A stretch of 64,000 nucleotides of DNA from an uncultured bacterium (GTDB lineage Bacteria; Desulfobacterota; GWC2-55-46). Where the stretch lies: NCBI GenBank assembly GCA_905339405.1, contig CAJPGC010000036.1, positions 1 through 64,000 on the forward strand, given 5' to 3'. Made by a program: the position numbers and the translations under genes. Shown piece after piece: positions 52,498-62,670 of this stretch. How positions within the stretch are numbered: position 1 is the first letter of the stretch; every line of letters starts with the position of its first letter. A model generated the notes under the pieces. It did no database searches. It worked only from the letters and a program-made list of their open reading frames with translations, and was not told the DNA's origin.

Positions 52498-53442
52498 TTA
52501 ATCCTCTCCAACTACTTTCAATTCCGGCTCCAGGACCACGCCCCTTGAGCTAAAGACCCTGTCCCGCACCAGGGCCATGAGCGAAAGCACGTCCTTTGCC
52601 CTTGCCCCGCCGGTATTGACTATGTAATTCGCGTGCACTTCAGAGACCTGCGCGCCGCCCATCTTCTCTCCCTTGAGCCCGGCCTCTTCGATGAGCCTTC
52701 CGGCCGGAGCGCCATCGGGGTTTTTAAATATCGAGCCCGCGTTCGGGAATGTTATGGCGCTGGAAGCCGCCTTGCGCCTTTCCCTGAACTCGGCTATCTT
52801 CGCCTTTATCTCTTCTATGTCCTTCTTCTCGAAGGCCATGTGGGCCCTGGTGACGATGGCGCCCTTTGGGACCTCGGCGCGCCTGTATGAAAAGTTGAGC
52901 TCGCTTTTCGGTATGAAGCCCTTCTGGCCCTTCCGCCCCGCTATCTCTATGCCCTCGACGACGTCCTTCATCTCACCGTCGTAGGCCCCGGCGTTCATGC
53001 AAACCGCCCCGCCGACGGTGCCCGGAATGTTGGCTGCGAACTCCACGCCCGAGAGGCCCCTGTCCCTGGCCTGCAGAACGAGGTCGGGAAGCCTCACGCC
53101 CGCGCCGACTATTGCCTTGCCGCCGTCGAGCCAGGTTATGTCCTTAAAGCCCTCGGTCATGTTGACGACTATCCCCCTTATGCCGCCGTCGCGCACGAGG
53201 AGGTTGGTTCCCGAGCCGAGCACGTAGAAGGGAAAGCCCTTGGCTTCTGCGAAGGCCATCAGGTCTTTCAGGTCGCCTTCGTCCTGCGGAAAGGCCATGA
53301 CGTCGGCCGGGCCGCCTATCTTCAAAGAGGTATAGTCGCTCATGGGGACGTTGAAAAGGACCTTCCCCTTGAACCTCTGGATGAAAAAGAGCGAGTACTG
53401 TACCTTCTCCTCACCCTTATTTTTGCCTGTCGCGCTTTTCAT
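52498..53442 (-). CDS. murB: UDP-N-acetylenolpyruvoylglucosamine reductase
   Basis: MurB reduces the enolpyruvyl group to make UDP-N-acetylmuramate. The 314-residue FAD enzyme has YTSLKIGGPADVMAF (about 38-52), LGSGTNLLVRD, NIPGTVGGAVCMNAGAY, and the catalytic region NAGSIFKNPDG plus EVHANYIVN. GAGGT precedes the ATG. It lies between murC (11 bases upstream) and ddl (6 bases downstream). Confidence 0.97.
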   Translation of the reverse strand: MKSATGKNKGEEKVQYSLFFIQRFKGKVLFNVPMSDYTSLKIGGPADVMAFPQDEGDLKDLMAFAEAKGFPFYVLGSGTNLLVRDGGIRGIVVNMTEGFKDITWLDGGKAIVGAGVRLPDLVLQARDRGLSGVEFAANIPGTVGGAVCMNAGAYDGEMKDVVEGIEIAGRKGQKGFIPKSELNFSYRRAEVPKGAIVTRAHMAFEKKDIEEIKAKIAEFRERRKAASSAITFPNAGSIFKNPDGAPAGRLIEEAGLKGEKMGGAQVSEVHANYIVNTGGARAKDVLSLMALVRDRVFSSRGVVLEPELKVVGED

Positions 53443-53453
53443 ATCTTTTTACC

Positions 53454-54845
53454 TCAGGCCTTCTGGGCGGCCTTTGCCTTGAGCGATTCGACGAACATGA
53501 CCCCCGCCTTCCAGACGTCGCCGGCCCCGAGCGTTATGACTATGTCGCCGGGCTGCACCACGCTCTCGAGGTACGAGGGTATCTTGCTCGTCTCGGGCAC
53601 GTAGGAGACGTCCTTGTGGCCGTAGCCCTTTATGCCCTTGTAGAGCGCCTCTCCGGAAGCGCCTTCTATCTTCTCTTCGCCTGCCGCGTAAACTTCCGTC
53701 AGGATGAGCTTTTCCGCGTCGTTGAAGGCCGAAAGGAACTCGCCGAAGAGGTCCCTCGTCCTGGAGAACCTGTGCGGCTGGAAGACGACGACGACCCTGT
53801 TGACCCAGCCCTTCTTGGCGGCCTTCAGCACCGCCTTTATCTCCTCGGGATGATGGCCGTAGTCGTCGACGACGACCACGTCGCCGACCTGCCCCCTCAC
53901 ATGGAAGCGCCTCTCCACGCCCGTGAAGCCCTCGAGCCCTTCCTTTATCTTCTCGAAGGGTATCTCCAGCTCCCTTGCCACAGATATCGCCGCAAGCGAG
54001 TTATAGACGTTGTGCTCTCCGGGCAGGTTGAGGCCCACCGTCCCCAGGAGCTCCTTGTTGTGCCAGACCTCGTAAGTGGTCTTCATGCCGTCGTGGACTA
54101 TTTTCCTGGCGTGTATGTCCGCCTGTGCCGTGAGGCCGTAGGACTTGAAGCGCCTCGTTATCTTCGGGATGAGGCTCTGTATGACCGGATGGTCGAGGCA
54201 TATGACCGCGCAGCCGTAGAACGGGACCTTGTTCATGAAATCGAGGAAGGCCTTCTTCACGGCGTCCATGTCCTGGTAGTGGTCCATGTGCTCGCGGTCT
54301 ATGTTCGTGACGACGGCTATCGTCGGGGAGAGCTTCAGGAAGCTCCCGTCAGACTCGTCCGCCTCGGCCACGAGGAAATCCCCGGTGCCGAGCTTGGCGT
54401 TCGCCCCGAGGCTGTTGAGCTTGCCGCCAGTGACTATCGTGGGGTCCATGTTCGCGGCCGCCAGTATCATCGAGACCATCGAGGTGGTCGTTGTCTTGCC
54501 GTGGGTCCCGGCGATGGCTATGCCGTACTTCATCCTCATGAGCTCGGCGAGCATCTCGGCCCTGGGGATTATGGGAATCTGGCGCGAAGTGGCTTCCCGT
54601 ATCTCCGGGTTCTCCTTCTTGACGGCAGAAGAGTAGACGACGCAGTCGGAGCCGATGACGTTCTCTTCCCTGTGCCCTACGAATATCGTTATACCGAGGC
54701 TCCGGAGCCTCTTGGTCGTCTCTGATTCGGCCAGGTCAGAGCCGGTGACCTTGTAGCCCATGTTCACGAGGACCTCGGCTATGCCGTTCATGCCGCTGCC
54801 GCCTACGCCGATGAAATGGATCTTTTTTATCCTGCCTCTGTACAC
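53454..54845 (-). CDS. murC: UDP-N-acetylmuramate-L-alanine ligase
   Basis: MurC adds L-Ala to UDP-MurNAc. The 463-residue Mur ligase has the N-terminal FIGVGGSGMNGIAEVLVNMG, the ATP motif AGTHGKTTTTS (about 113-123) and VDDYGHHPEEIKAVL (about 330). It starts at GTG 54845 with AAGGAG 7 bases upstream. A REP-like palindrome sits between it and murG, one of the few non-coding spaces in the cluster. Confidence 0.97.
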   Translation of the reverse strand: MYRGRIKKIHFIGVGGSGMNGIAEVLVNMGYKVTGSDLAESETTKRLRSLGITIFVGHREENVIGSDCVVYSSAVKKENPEIREATSRQIPIIPRAEMLAELMRMKYGIAIAGTHGKTTTTSMVSMILAAANMDPTIVTGGKLNSLGANAKLGTGDFLVAEADESDGSFLKLSPTIAVVTNIDREHMDHYQDMDAVKKAFLDFMNKVPFYGCAVICLDHPVIQSLIPKITRRFKSYGLTAQADIHARKIVHDGMKTTYEVWHNKELLGTVGLNLPGEHNVYNSLAAISVARELEIPFEKIKEGLEGFTGVERRFHVRGQVGDVVVVDDYGHHPEEIKAVLKAAKKGWVNRVVVVFQPHRFSRTRDLFGEFLSAFNDAEKLILTEVYAAGEEKIEGASGEALYKGIKGYGHKDVSYVPETSKIPSYLESVVQPGDIVITLGAGDVWKAGVMFVESLKAKAAQKA

Positions 54846-54885
54846 TTATTCACTCCTTGAGGAACTTCTGATTAATTCATTTTTT

Positions 54886-54948
54886 TGTCATTGCAAGCGA
54901 AGCCACTTAGAGATTGCTTCGTCGCTTCGCTCCTCGCAATGACAACAA
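54886..54948. repeat. REP-like palindrome, site 5, inside the dcw cluster
   Basis: TTTGTCATTGCAAGCGAAGC and GCTTCGCTCCTCGCAATGAC form an inverted repeat with a TTAGAGATTG core. It lies between murC and murG, right at the murG stop. Confidence 0.7.
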
Positions 54949-54949
54949 A

Positions 54950-56053
54950 TCAGATTATCAACCTCGAAAAATTCTCCGCTATCTCCTGTGCGGCCCTGGG
55001 CCTGCCCAATGCCTTCGACCTCTCCCGCATGGACTTCATCGCCTGAGCATCGCCGTAGAGCCTTCTTATCTCTCCGGCAAGGACGGCCCCGGTGAGCCCT
55101 TCCTGCTTTATCATCACCGCCGCCCCGGCCCGCTCCAGGCTCCTCGCGTTGACGGTCTGGTGGTCGTCTGCGGCGAACGGGTACGGTATGAGTATCGAGG
55201 GGAGCCCGGCGGCCGTTATCTCCGCCAGGGAAGTCGCCCCCGCCCTGCAGACCACGAGGTCGGCGGAGTTGTAAGCCTCTCCCATGTCCTCTATGAACTT
55301 GCAGGCCTCTACCTTGAGGTTCTTCCTCTTGTACCCCGCCGAAACCGTCTCGAAGCCGTCGTTGCCGGTCTGGTGAACGACCTTGAGGCCGCTCCAGATG
55401 TCGGTCAGGTACTCGGCCGCGTCCAGAAATGCCGCGTTGATGGCGGTCGCGCCCTGGCTGCCGCCGAAGACCAGTATTGAGAAGCGCTCCGCCCTGCCGC
55501 GCCTGTCCTCGAGCCTGGTTATTATGTCCCTCCTCACCGGGTTGCCGCTCAATATCGTGCGCCCGCCGGGGAAGAACCTCCGCGACTCTTCGAATGATAT
55601 ATAGACCCTGTCGACGAGCTTGCCTAGAGCCCTGTTGGTGAGCCCGGGAAGCGCGTTCTGTTCGAGTATCGCCGTCCTCATCCCCAGGAGCTTGGCCGCC
55701 GCGACTACCGGGGCCGACGAATAGCTTCCGCTCCCTATGACGCCGTCCGGCCTGACCGAGCGGAGAAACCTTACCGCCTCGACCGTGGACATCGCCGCCT
55801 TCGCGGCGGCCCTCAATGCGGCCAGCCCTTTTTTCCTCTTGATGCCCTCGACGTTGAAGAGCTTCAGGGGCCAGCCGTACTTCGGGACTATCTTTTCCTC
55901 GAGGCCGCCCCTGCTCCCGACGAATGATATCGAAGAGCCGGGGTCGCGCCTTTTGAACTCTTCCGCGAGCGCGATGGCCGGGAAGAGGTGCCCGCCGGTG
56001 CCGCCTCCGGCAAAGACGAGCCTCAAGCTCCTGCCGGCCGCCTTCTTCTTCAT
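54950..56053 (-). CDS. murG: Lipid II synthase MurG
   Basis: MurG adds GlcNAc to lipid I on the inner face of the membrane. The 367-residue GT28 glycosyltransferase has FAGGGTGGHLFPAIAL (about 12-27), VIGSGSYSSAPVV, GGSQGATAINAAF (about 195) and CRAGATSLAEITAAG (about 270). The ATG at 56053 has GGAGG 8 bases before it; a TTG two codons earlier is too close. It follows ftsW. Confidence 0.97.
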   Translation of the reverse strand: MKKKAAGRSLRLVFAGGGTGGHLFPAIALAEEFKRRDPGSSISFVGSRGGLEEKIVPKYGWPLKLFNVEGIKRKKGLAALRAAAKAAMSTVEAVRFLRSVRPDGVIGSGSYSSAPVVAAAKLLGMRTAILEQNALPGLTNRALGKLVDRVYISFEESRRFFPGGRTILSGNPVRRDIITRLEDRRGRAERFSILVFGGSQGATAINAAFLDAAEYLTDIWSGLKVVHQTGNDGFETVSAGYKRKNLKVEACKFIEDMGEAYNSADLVVCRAGATSLAEITAAGLPSILIPYPFAADDHQTVNARSLERAGAAVMIKQEGLTGAVLAGEIRRLYGDAQAMKSMRERSKALGRPRAAQEIAENFSRLII

Positions 56054-56078
56054 GCCCAAGTCCTCCCCCCTGGGCCCA

Positions 56079-57179
56079 TCAGGCTTCGTTCTCCCTGATG
56101 TAGATATTGAGCATTATCCCCACCGCCGCCATGTTCACCATGAGGGAAGTGCCGCCGTAGCTTATGAACGGCAGCGGAAGCCCCTTCGGCGGCAGGAGCC
56201 CCATGACGACCGCCATGTTCAATGCCGCCTGGAGCACGACCATGAAGGTAAGCCCCAGGGCAAGGTACTGGCCGTGGAGGTCCTTTGCCTTGAACGCTAT
56301 CTTCACGCCGCATATCAGGATTATCACGTAGAATGCTATTACGCCGGAAACCCCGAGGAGGCCCAGCTCCTCGCCTATGACCGAGAGTATGAAGTCGGTG
56401 TGCGCCTCGGGCAGGAAAAAGAGCTTCTGCCTGCCCTCTCCCAGCCCGGCCCCGTAGAGCCCTCCGGAGCCGAAGGCCAGGAACGACTGCACCATCTGGA
56501 AGCCCTTGCCTTCAGGGTCTTTCCACGGGTCGAGGAATATCATTATCCTCGTCATCATGTAGCTGAAGTTCTGCATGACGACCCATATTGCCGGAAGGGC
56601 CAGGAGCATCATGCCGAAGAGGTAACGCAGCCTCACGCCGGCGGCGAAGTTCATTATGACTACGACGGTGGCCAGAGCCATCGAGGTGCCGAGGTCGGGC
56701 TCCATTATGATTAGGCTTATGATGATGCCCGGGATGAGGATATTCGGCAAAAAGCCCGGAGAGAAGGTCTTTATCCTGTCGGCCTTCGCGGCAAGCGAAT
56801 AGGCGAGGAAGAATATGACGGCGAGCTTAGCGGGCTCAGAGGGCTGGAAGGCTATGGGGCCGAGGCGCACCCACCTGCGAGCCCCTCCGGCGGTAAACCC
56901 GAGCCCGGGTATGTATATGCAGATGAGGAACAGGGCCGACAAGATAAGTATCGGGTACGCGAGCTTCCTGTAGAGCTCGTACGGCAGGCGCGAGGCCACT
57001 ATCATGCATATGACGCCAGCCACAGCGTAGGTGAGGTGCTTTTTCACGAAGAAGTACTCGTCCCCGAACCTCTTCATGGCGACGATATAGCTCGTCGAAT
57101 AGACCATGACGACGCCCACAACCACTAGCAGCAGGGTCGATATTATGAGTATCCTGTCGGTGTCCTTGAACTTTATCAA
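56079..57179 (-). CDS. ftsW: Lipid II polymerase FtsW
   Basis: FtsW is the SEDS-family glycosyltransferase that polymerises septal peptidoglycan with its partner PBP. The 366-residue protein has ten membrane helices, IAFQPSEPAKLAVIFFLAY, a large periplasmic loop, and GLPLPFISYGGTSLMVNM near the C-terminus. The TTG at 57179 overlaps the murD stop (TTGA) and is preceded by GAAGG, so coupling is likely. The in-frame extension to 57260 lies within murD. Confidence 0.95.
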   Translation of the reverse strand: MIKFKDTDRILIISTLLLVVVGVVMVYSTSYIVAMKRFGDEYFFVKKHLTYAVAGVICMIVASRLPYELYRKLAYPILILSALFLICIYIPGLGFTAGGARRWVRLGPIAFQPSEPAKLAVIFFLAYSLAAKADRIKTFSPGFLPNILIPGIIISLIIMEPDLGTSMALATVVVIMNFAAGVRLRYLFGMMLLALPAIWVVMQNFSYMMTRIMIFLDPWKDPEGKGFQMVQSFLAFGSGGLYGAGLGEGRQKLFFLPEAHTDFILSVIGEELGLLGVSGVIAFYVIILICGVKIAFKAKDLHGQYLALGLTFMVVLQAALNMAVVMGLLPPKGLPLPFISYGGTSLMVNMAAVGIMLNIYIRENEA

Positions 57180-58528
57180 AACGCCTTCACGAGGGCGGCG
57201 AACCGCTCTCCCCTTTCCTTGTAGTTCCTGAACATATCGAAGCTCGAGCAGGCCGGGCAAAGAAGGACGGTGTCCCCGGGCAGCGCGTTATCGCGGCCCG
57301 CCTTTACGGCCTCTTCGAAAGTCTCGGCGGTAATGGTCTTCGTAAGGGCCCCTAGAGCGTCGTATATCTTCTGCCTGGCCTCTCCTATCAAGACCATGGC
57401 CTTGACTTTCTCCCTTATGAGAGGGGCGAGGGCCCTGTAGTCGCCGCCCTTGTCAACGCCTCCGGCAATGAGGACGACCGGCCCCTTGAGCCCGCGCAGC
57501 GCCATCTCAAGCGCGCCTATGTTCGTGCCCTTTGAGTCGTCTATGTAAGTGACGCCGTCGAGCTCCCTTACTAACTCCATCCTGTGGTGAAGCCCGGCGA
57601 AGGCGGAGAGGGTCTTCATGAGGCTCTCTTTTTTTACCCCTGCGCGCCTGGCCGCGCCTATGACGGCCATGACGTTCTCCATGTTATGGAGGCCCGTGAG
57701 CCTTATGGAATCGACCGGGTACTCCTCCCTCTTGCCGTCCATCATGTGTATTATCTCGCCCTCTTCGAGGAAAAGGCCGTCGCACTTTCCCTCAACGGTA
57801 AAGGGGATGACCCTGCCCCTGCCGAAGCAGGCCGGGCTGCGCGCTATCACTGCGTCGTTGACGTTGATGACGGCGAAGTCGGCCTCGGACTGGTTCTCGA
57901 AGAGCCTGAACTTTGTCGCCGCGTAGTGGGCGAAGTCCCTGTACCTGTCGAGGTGGTCCTCGGTGATGTTTATGAGTATCCCTATGTGGGGGTTGAAGAA
58001 CCTCGTCGTCTCGAGGTGGAAACTCGATACCTCAAGCACGCAGAAGTCTGCCCCTCCGCCTTCCTCGACGTACTCAACCGCCGGGGTGCCGATGTTACCG
58101 CCGACGAAGACCTTGAACCCGGCGTCCTCGAGGGCCTTCCCCAGAAGGGTCGTCGTGGTCGTCTTCCCGTTGGTACCGGCAACTGCAATGACGGGAGAGT
58201 CGATGAAACGCCACGCCAGCTCTATGTCGCTTATGACCTCGGCGCCTTCTTCCCTGGCCTCGGCCAGGAGCGGGTGGTCGGATGGGACGCCCGGGCTCAC
58301 GACTACCATGTCAACGCCAGAAAGCTCTATCCCTGAGTGCCCGCCCGCCCGTATCTCGACCCCGAAGGCAACAAGGGTTTCTACGCCGGGGAGGGCATCA
58401 AAGGCCTTGGCGTCTGTTGCGACCACAGCGCAGCCGCATTTCGCGAGAAAACGGGAGGCCGATATCCCGGTCGAGGCGAGCCCTACGACTATCGCCCGTT
58501 TGCCCTTGAGCGTCTCTTTGGCGGCCAT
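57176..58528 (-). CDS. murD: UDP-N-acetylmuramoyl-L-alanine-D-glutamate ligase
   Basis: MurD adds D-Glu to the nascent stem. The 450-residue Mur ligase has the N-terminal Rossmann VVGLASTGISASRFL, VSPGVPSDHPLLAEA, the ATP motif GTNGKTTTTTLLGKAL (about 115-130) and DSKGTNIGALEMAL. I prefer the ATG at 58528 (GAAGG 4 bases upstream). An ATG at 58564 would overlap the mraY stop but has no ribosome binding site. Confidence 0.96.
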   Translation of the reverse strand: MAAKETLKGKRAIVVGLASTGISASRFLAKCGCAVVATDAKAFDALPGVETLVAFGVEIRAGGHSGIELSGVDMVVVSPGVPSDHPLLAEAREEGAEVISDIELAWRFIDSPVIAVAGTNGKTTTTTLLGKALEDAGFKVFVGGNIGTPAVEYVEEGGGADFCVLEVSSFHLETTRFFNPHIGILINITEDHLDRYRDFAHYAATKFRLFENQSEADFAVINVNDAVIARSPACFGRGRVIPFTVEGKCDGLFLEEGEIIHMMDGKREEYPVDSIRLTGLHNMENVMAVIGAARRAGVKKESLMKTLSAFAGLHHRMELVRELDGVTYIDDSKGTNIGALEMALRGLKGPVVLIAGGVDKGGDYRALAPLIREKVKAMVLIGEARQKIYDALGALTKTITAETFEEAVKAGRDNALPGDTVLLCPACSSFDMFRNYKERGERFAALVKAF

Positions 58529-58560
58529 GAGGCCTTCGCCTTTTTTAATCATGCACCCGA

Positions 58561-59634
58561 TCATCTTATCTTGAGCGTGCTTATCGCAACCAGCGCGAGT
58601 ATTATCGATATTATCCAGAACCTTACTATTATCCTCGGCTCGGGCCAGCCCTTGAGCTCATAGTGGTGGTGGATTGGGGCCATCGCGAAGACCCTTTTTC
58701 CGGTGAGCTTGAAAGAGCAGACCTGGAATATGACCGAGAGCGCCTCGACGACGAATATGCCGCCCACGAGAAGGAGCAGTATCTCGTTCTTGGTGATGAC
58801 GGCAAGGGTCCCCAAGGCCCCGCCCAGCGAGAGCGAACCCACGTCTCCCATGAACACCTGCGCCGGGTAGGTGTTGTACCACAGGAAGCCGAGTGAGGCC
58901 CCGACCATCGCCCCGGCAACTACCGCGAGCTCTCCGGCGTGCGGCACGTACATGATGTGCAGGTAGCTCGCTATCTTCACGTGGCCCACGAGGTACGCGA
59001 GCAGCATGTAGGTTGCCGCCGATATCGTCATCGGGCCGATGGCAAGGCCGTCGAGTCCGTCGGTCAGGTTCACAGCGTTGGAGGTGCCGACTATGACGAA
59101 GACCACGAAGGGGATGTAGAAGCCCTTCAGGTCTATAGAAGCGTCCTTGAAGAACGGAACAGAGACGACGGTGTCAGCCCCCTGATAGTAAAGGAACAGG
59201 GCCGCCGCGAGCGCGACCAGCACCTGGTAGAAGAACTTGGTGCGCGGCCTCATGCCGCCTTTTTTCTTTTTCACTACCTTGCTGTAATCGTCGGCAAAGC
59301 CGATAGCGCCCATGCCGAGCGTGACGAATAAGAGGAGCCAGACGTAAGGGCTCATGAGGTTGCCCCACAGGAGCACCGACCCGGCAACGACTGCCAGAAT
59401 TATTGCCCCGCCCATCGTGGGCGTGCCTGCCTTGCTCATGTGGCCGGCCGGGCCGTCGTCCCTTATGACCTCGCCGAACTTCATCTTCCTAAGCTTCTCG
59501 ATGAGGTACGGGCCCAGCAGGAAACTCAGGACCAGCGCGGTTATGGCCGCGTAGATGGTCCTGAAGGTGATGTACTGGAACACGTTGAACAACGTGTGGT
59601 ATTTAGCCAGCGGATAAAGGAAATAATGGAGCAT
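58561..59634 (-). CDS. mraY: Phospho-MurNAc-pentapeptide transferase
   Basis: MraY moves the muramoyl-pentapeptide onto undecaprenyl phosphate, giving lipid I. The 357-residue membrane protein has ten helices. The Asp motif [14 protein letters not shown] (about 112), [13 protein letters not shown] (about 187), [14 protein letters not shown] (about 270) and the histidine motif PIHHHYEL (about 325) are all visible. Confidence 0.97.
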   Translation of the reverse strand: MLHYFLYPLAKYHTLFNVFQYITFRTIYAAITALVLSFLLGPYLIEKLRKMKFGEVIRDDGPAGHMSKAGTPTMGGAIILAVVAGSVLLWGNLMSPYVWLLLFVTLGMGAIGFADDYSKVVKKKKGGMRPRTKFFYQVLVALAAALFLYYQGADTVVSVPFFKDASIDLKGFYIPFVVFVIVGTSNAVNLTDGLDGLAIGPMTISAATYMLLAYLVGHVKIASYLHIMYVPHAGELAVVAGAMVGASLGFLWYNTYPAQVFMGDVGSLSLGGALGTLAVITKNEILLLLVGGIFVVEALSVIFQVCSFKLTGKRVFAMAPIHHHYELKGWPEPRIIVRFWIISIILALVAISTLKIR

Positions 59635-59689
59635 TCTTCCCCGGTTTGCCCTTCCTGGGCTTAGTGGTCCGGGCTTCAGGCCCGGACGC

Positions 59690-61054
59690 TTATTTTCTGA
59701 GCCCCTCTACGACTTCCTCGAGGGCGACTCCCCTCGAGCCTTTCACCAGTACCGTGTCCCCCTCGTGGAGGATCCTTTTCAAAAGCTCAAGAGCGTTCTT
59801 CTTGGAGCCGAAGCTGAATACGTCCTTGAGACCGGCTTTCCTTGCGCCCTCGGCCGTCGTCTCGCTCGAGGAGCCTATTGCCACGAGAACGTCGACCCCA
59901 AGCTCTGCCGCAAGCCTTCCTACTCCAGCGTGTTCTGTGTCGCTAGCGCTGCCGAGCTCGAGCATGTCGCCGAGTACGGCCACTTTCCTGCCTCTTGCTT
60001 CTTTCAACGTACGCAACGCAGAGCCCATAGATTCCGGGTTGGCGTTATACGTGTCGTCCAATACCGTAAGCCCGCCCGACCTTATGAGCCCCATCCTTCC
60101 CTTTATCGGGGTCCATGACTCGAGACCCTCGACCATGTGCTCCAGAGGCACGCCCAAAGGAAGTGTCGCGGCTATGGCGGCGGCGCCGTTTATGACGTTG
60201 GTAAGGCCGGGGGAGGCGAACTTCACCGTTATTTTTTTGCCGCGCACGCTATAGAAGGCCTTCGCTCCCGCAAGGCCAGCATCTGTCGAGCCTTCGGCGA
60301 AAACATCCGCGCCTTTGTCTTTCATGCTGTAGGTGACTGCCTGGCCGCCCTTGCCAGCGGCCTTCACCACCCAGGGGTCGTCGAGGTTCACGGCCTTTAT
60401 GCCGTGGGGGCCGAGCATCGAGAATATGGGCCCCTTTGCCCTGGCGACCCCTTCAAGCGAGCCGAGCGTCTGGAGGTGGCCCCTGCCGATGTTGGTTATG
60501 ACAGAGACGTCGGGCCTTGCCATGGCAACGAGCCGCTCCATCTCCCAGTCTTCGCTTATTCCGAGCTCCACTACGGCAGCCTCGTGGGCCTCCGTAAGCC
60601 GGAACAGGGTGAGAGGGACGCCTATGAGGTTGTTCTTGTTGCCCTCGGTCTTAAGGACGTTCCTGGAGACCGAAAGTATGGCCGCTGCCATCTCCTTTGT
60701 CGTGGTCTTCCCGGCGCTGCCGGTTATGGCGACTACTGGTATCCTGTGGAGGCCCCTTACATGAGAGGCGAGAGCGCCAAGGGCCTTCAACGTATCTTCC
60801 ACTACTACCGCGCCAGAACCCGCAGGCAGCCTAACGAGGCAGTCCGCGTTGTCAACGACAACGCAGGAGGCCCCCTTTGAGAGCACGTCCTTCACAAAAG
60901 CGTGGCCGTCGAAGTTGGGCCCCTTGAGAGCGAAGAAGACGTCCCCCGCGTCGACCTTTCTCGAATCGGTCGAAACGCCGGAAGCGAAGATGCCCTGCCC
61001 GGACTTCAATGCCCCGCCTGTTGCGTCGGCTATGTCGCTCAACGATATTTTCAT
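59690..61054 (-). CDS. murF: UDP-MurNAc-tripeptide-D-Ala-D-Ala ligase
   Basis: MurF attaches D-Ala-D-Ala to the stem peptide. The 454-residue ligase has [18 protein letters not shown] (about 27), the ATP motif [16 protein letters not shown] (about 108-123) and [13 protein letters not shown] (about 330). The ATG at 61054 comes one base after the murE stop (TAACATG) and lacks its own ribosome binding site, so translation depends on murE. A TTG at 61072 is a weaker choice. Confidence 0.96.
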   Translation of the reverse strand: MKISLSDIADATGGALKSGQGIFASGVSTDSRKVDAGDVFFALKGPNFDGHAFVKDVLSKGASCVVVDNADCLVRLPAGSGAVVVEDTLKALGALASHVRGLHRIPVVAITGSAGKTTTKEMAAAILSVSRNVLKTEGNKNNLIGVPLTLFRLTEAHEAAVVELGISEDWEMERLVAMARPDVSVITNIGRGHLQTLGSLEGVARAKGPIFSMLGPHGIKAVNLDDPWVVKAAGKGGQAVTYSMKDKGADVFAEGSTDAGLAGAKAFYSVRGKKITVKFASPGLTNVINGAAAIAATLPLGVPLEHMVEGLESWTPIKGRMGLIRSGGLTVLDDTYNANPESMGSALRTLKEARGRKVAVLGDMLELGSASDTEHAGVGRLAAELGVDVLVAIGSSSETTAEGARKAGLKDVFSFGSKKNALELLKRILHEGDTVLVKGSRGVALEEVVEGLRK

Positions 61055-61055
61055 G

Positions 61056-62567
61056 TTATTGGTGGGCCGCAAGTGTCTTGCCCTCTTCCATCGCTTCCCT
61101 GATTACCTCGAAGTCGTCGAAGTGGTGCTTGACGCCCTTTATTATCTGGTAGTCCTCGTGACCCTTTCCGGCCACGAGTATCGTATCCCCGCTGCCAGCC
61201 AGGGCGACCGCTTTCCTTATGGCCTCTTTCCTGTCGGGGATGACCATGTAGCCCTTCTCTGACGGGCTGACAGCCGGGTCGAACTTCCTGAAGCCGCTTA
61301 TACCGGCCTCTATCTCTTTAATTATCTCGAGCGGCTCTTCGTCCCTGGGGTTGTCCGAGGTGACTATCGTGAAGTCGGAAAGGCGCGCCGCTATGGCGCC
61401 CATCTTCGGCCTCTTGCCCCTGTCCCTGTTGCCGCCGCAGCCGAAGACCGTCATGAGCCTACCGCTTGTTACCGGCCTCAAGGCCTCGAGCGCCCTTTCA
61501 AGGGCGTCGCCTGTGTGGGCGTAATCGACGTAGGCCCTGAAGTTGCCCGCCTTTGATTCGAGCTTCTCGAGCCTGCCCGGCACCCGCTCCAACGCCGAGA
61601 TGCCCTGGCTTATGGCTTCTTTCCCTATGCCTATGGAAGCGGCGGCGGCAACCGCGCCGAGAATGTTCTGGAGGTTATACTCCCCGACGAGATGGGAAGA
61701 GACAAGGACGTCGCCTGAAGGGGTCGATATCACGGCTTCGGTGCGCCCTTCAAGAAGGGAGAAGCTCTTCGGAAAGACGTCCGCGCCGGAGCTCAATGAA
61801 AAGGTCAGCGCGCCGCTGAAAGCACCCTTGAGCTTTTTTCCCCAGGGGTCGTCGACGTTCACGACGGACGCTCCGCCGTTCTCATTCAAATGTGTAAAGA
61901 GGAGGGATTTGCACCTGAAGTACTCTTCCATCGTCTTGTGGTAGTCGAGGTGGTCGTGCGTGAGGTTCGTGAATACGCCAGCCTTGAACCGGCAGTGGCC
62001 GGCCCTCTTTTGCTCGAGCGCGTGAGAAGAGACCTCCATCACGCAATGGGTGACGCCTCCGCCGGCCATCTCCTTCAATATCGCCTGAAGCTCCGGGGCC
62101 TGCGGCGTTGTATGGGGAGCGGCGAAGACCCGGCCGTTGTAGCGGTAGTTCACGGTGCCTATGACGCCGGGATTGGCCCCCGCCTTTTTCAATATGGATT
62201 CGAGGATATAGGTCGTGGTCGTCTTGCCGTTGGTGCCGGTTATTCCGATGAGGACGAGCTTCTTGGAGGGCTCGCCGAAAATGAGGTCCGCCGCCCTGGC
62301 CACTGCCTCGCGGATGTCCGGGACTATTACCTGGGTCGCGCCTATGGAAGGGGTCTGTTTCTCGGCGAGGACGCAAACGGCTCCAGAGGAGACCGCGGCG
62401 GGGATGTACGCGTGCCCGTCGACGTGCTCGCCCGGGACGGCCGCGAAGAGGACGCCTTGCGGAGAGCTTGCGATTTTACGCGAATCCGTGGAAATTCCGG
62501 TTATATCTATATCAACGCTTCCGAAGACCTGGCAGTCGAGGAAAGGCACGATATCGCTTAACTTCAT
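61056..62567 (-). CDS. murE: UDP-MurNAc-L-Ala-D-Glu-meso-DAP ligase
   Basis: MurE adds the third stem residue. The 503-residue ligase has ITGISTDSRKI (about 22), the ATP motif GTNGKTTTTYILESIL (about 112-127) and SDNPRDEEPLEI (about 410). DNPR is the motif of enzymes that add meso-diaminopimelate rather than lysine, consistent with a Gram-negative wall. GAGG precedes the ATG by 5 bases. Confidence 0.97.
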   Translation of the reverse strand: MKLSDIVPFLDCQVFGSVDIDITGISTDSRKIASSPQGVLFAAVPGEHVDGHAYIPAAVSSGAVCVLAEKQTPSIGATQVIVPDIREAVARAADLIFGEPSKKLVLIGITGTNGKTTTTYILESILKKAGANPGVIGTVNYRYNGRVFAAPHTTPQAPELQAILKEMAGGGVTHCVMEVSSHALEQKRAGHCRFKAGVFTNLTHDHLDYHKTMEEYFRCKSLLFTHLNENGGASVVNVDDPWGKKLKGAFSGALTFSLSSGADVFPKSFSLLEGRTEAVISTPSGDVLVSSHLVGEYNLQNILGAVAAAASIGIGKEAISQGISALERVPGRLEKLESKAGNFRAYVDYAHTGDALERALEALRPVTSGRLMTVFGCGGNRDRGKRPKMGAIAARLSDFTIVTSDNPRDEEPLEIIKEIEAGISGFRKFDPAVSPSEKGYMVIPDRKEAIRKAVALAGSGDTILVAGKGHEDYQIIKGVKHHFDDFEVIREAMEEGKTLAAHQ

Positions 62568-62670
62568 GTTGCCTCACGAAACTTGAGCAAAGCCCTCGGG
62601 GCCGCATACGGGCCGTCTGGCTTCAACTCGACATTTTCTCACAGTAGGGCAGGCTTTTTCAAACTCTTCT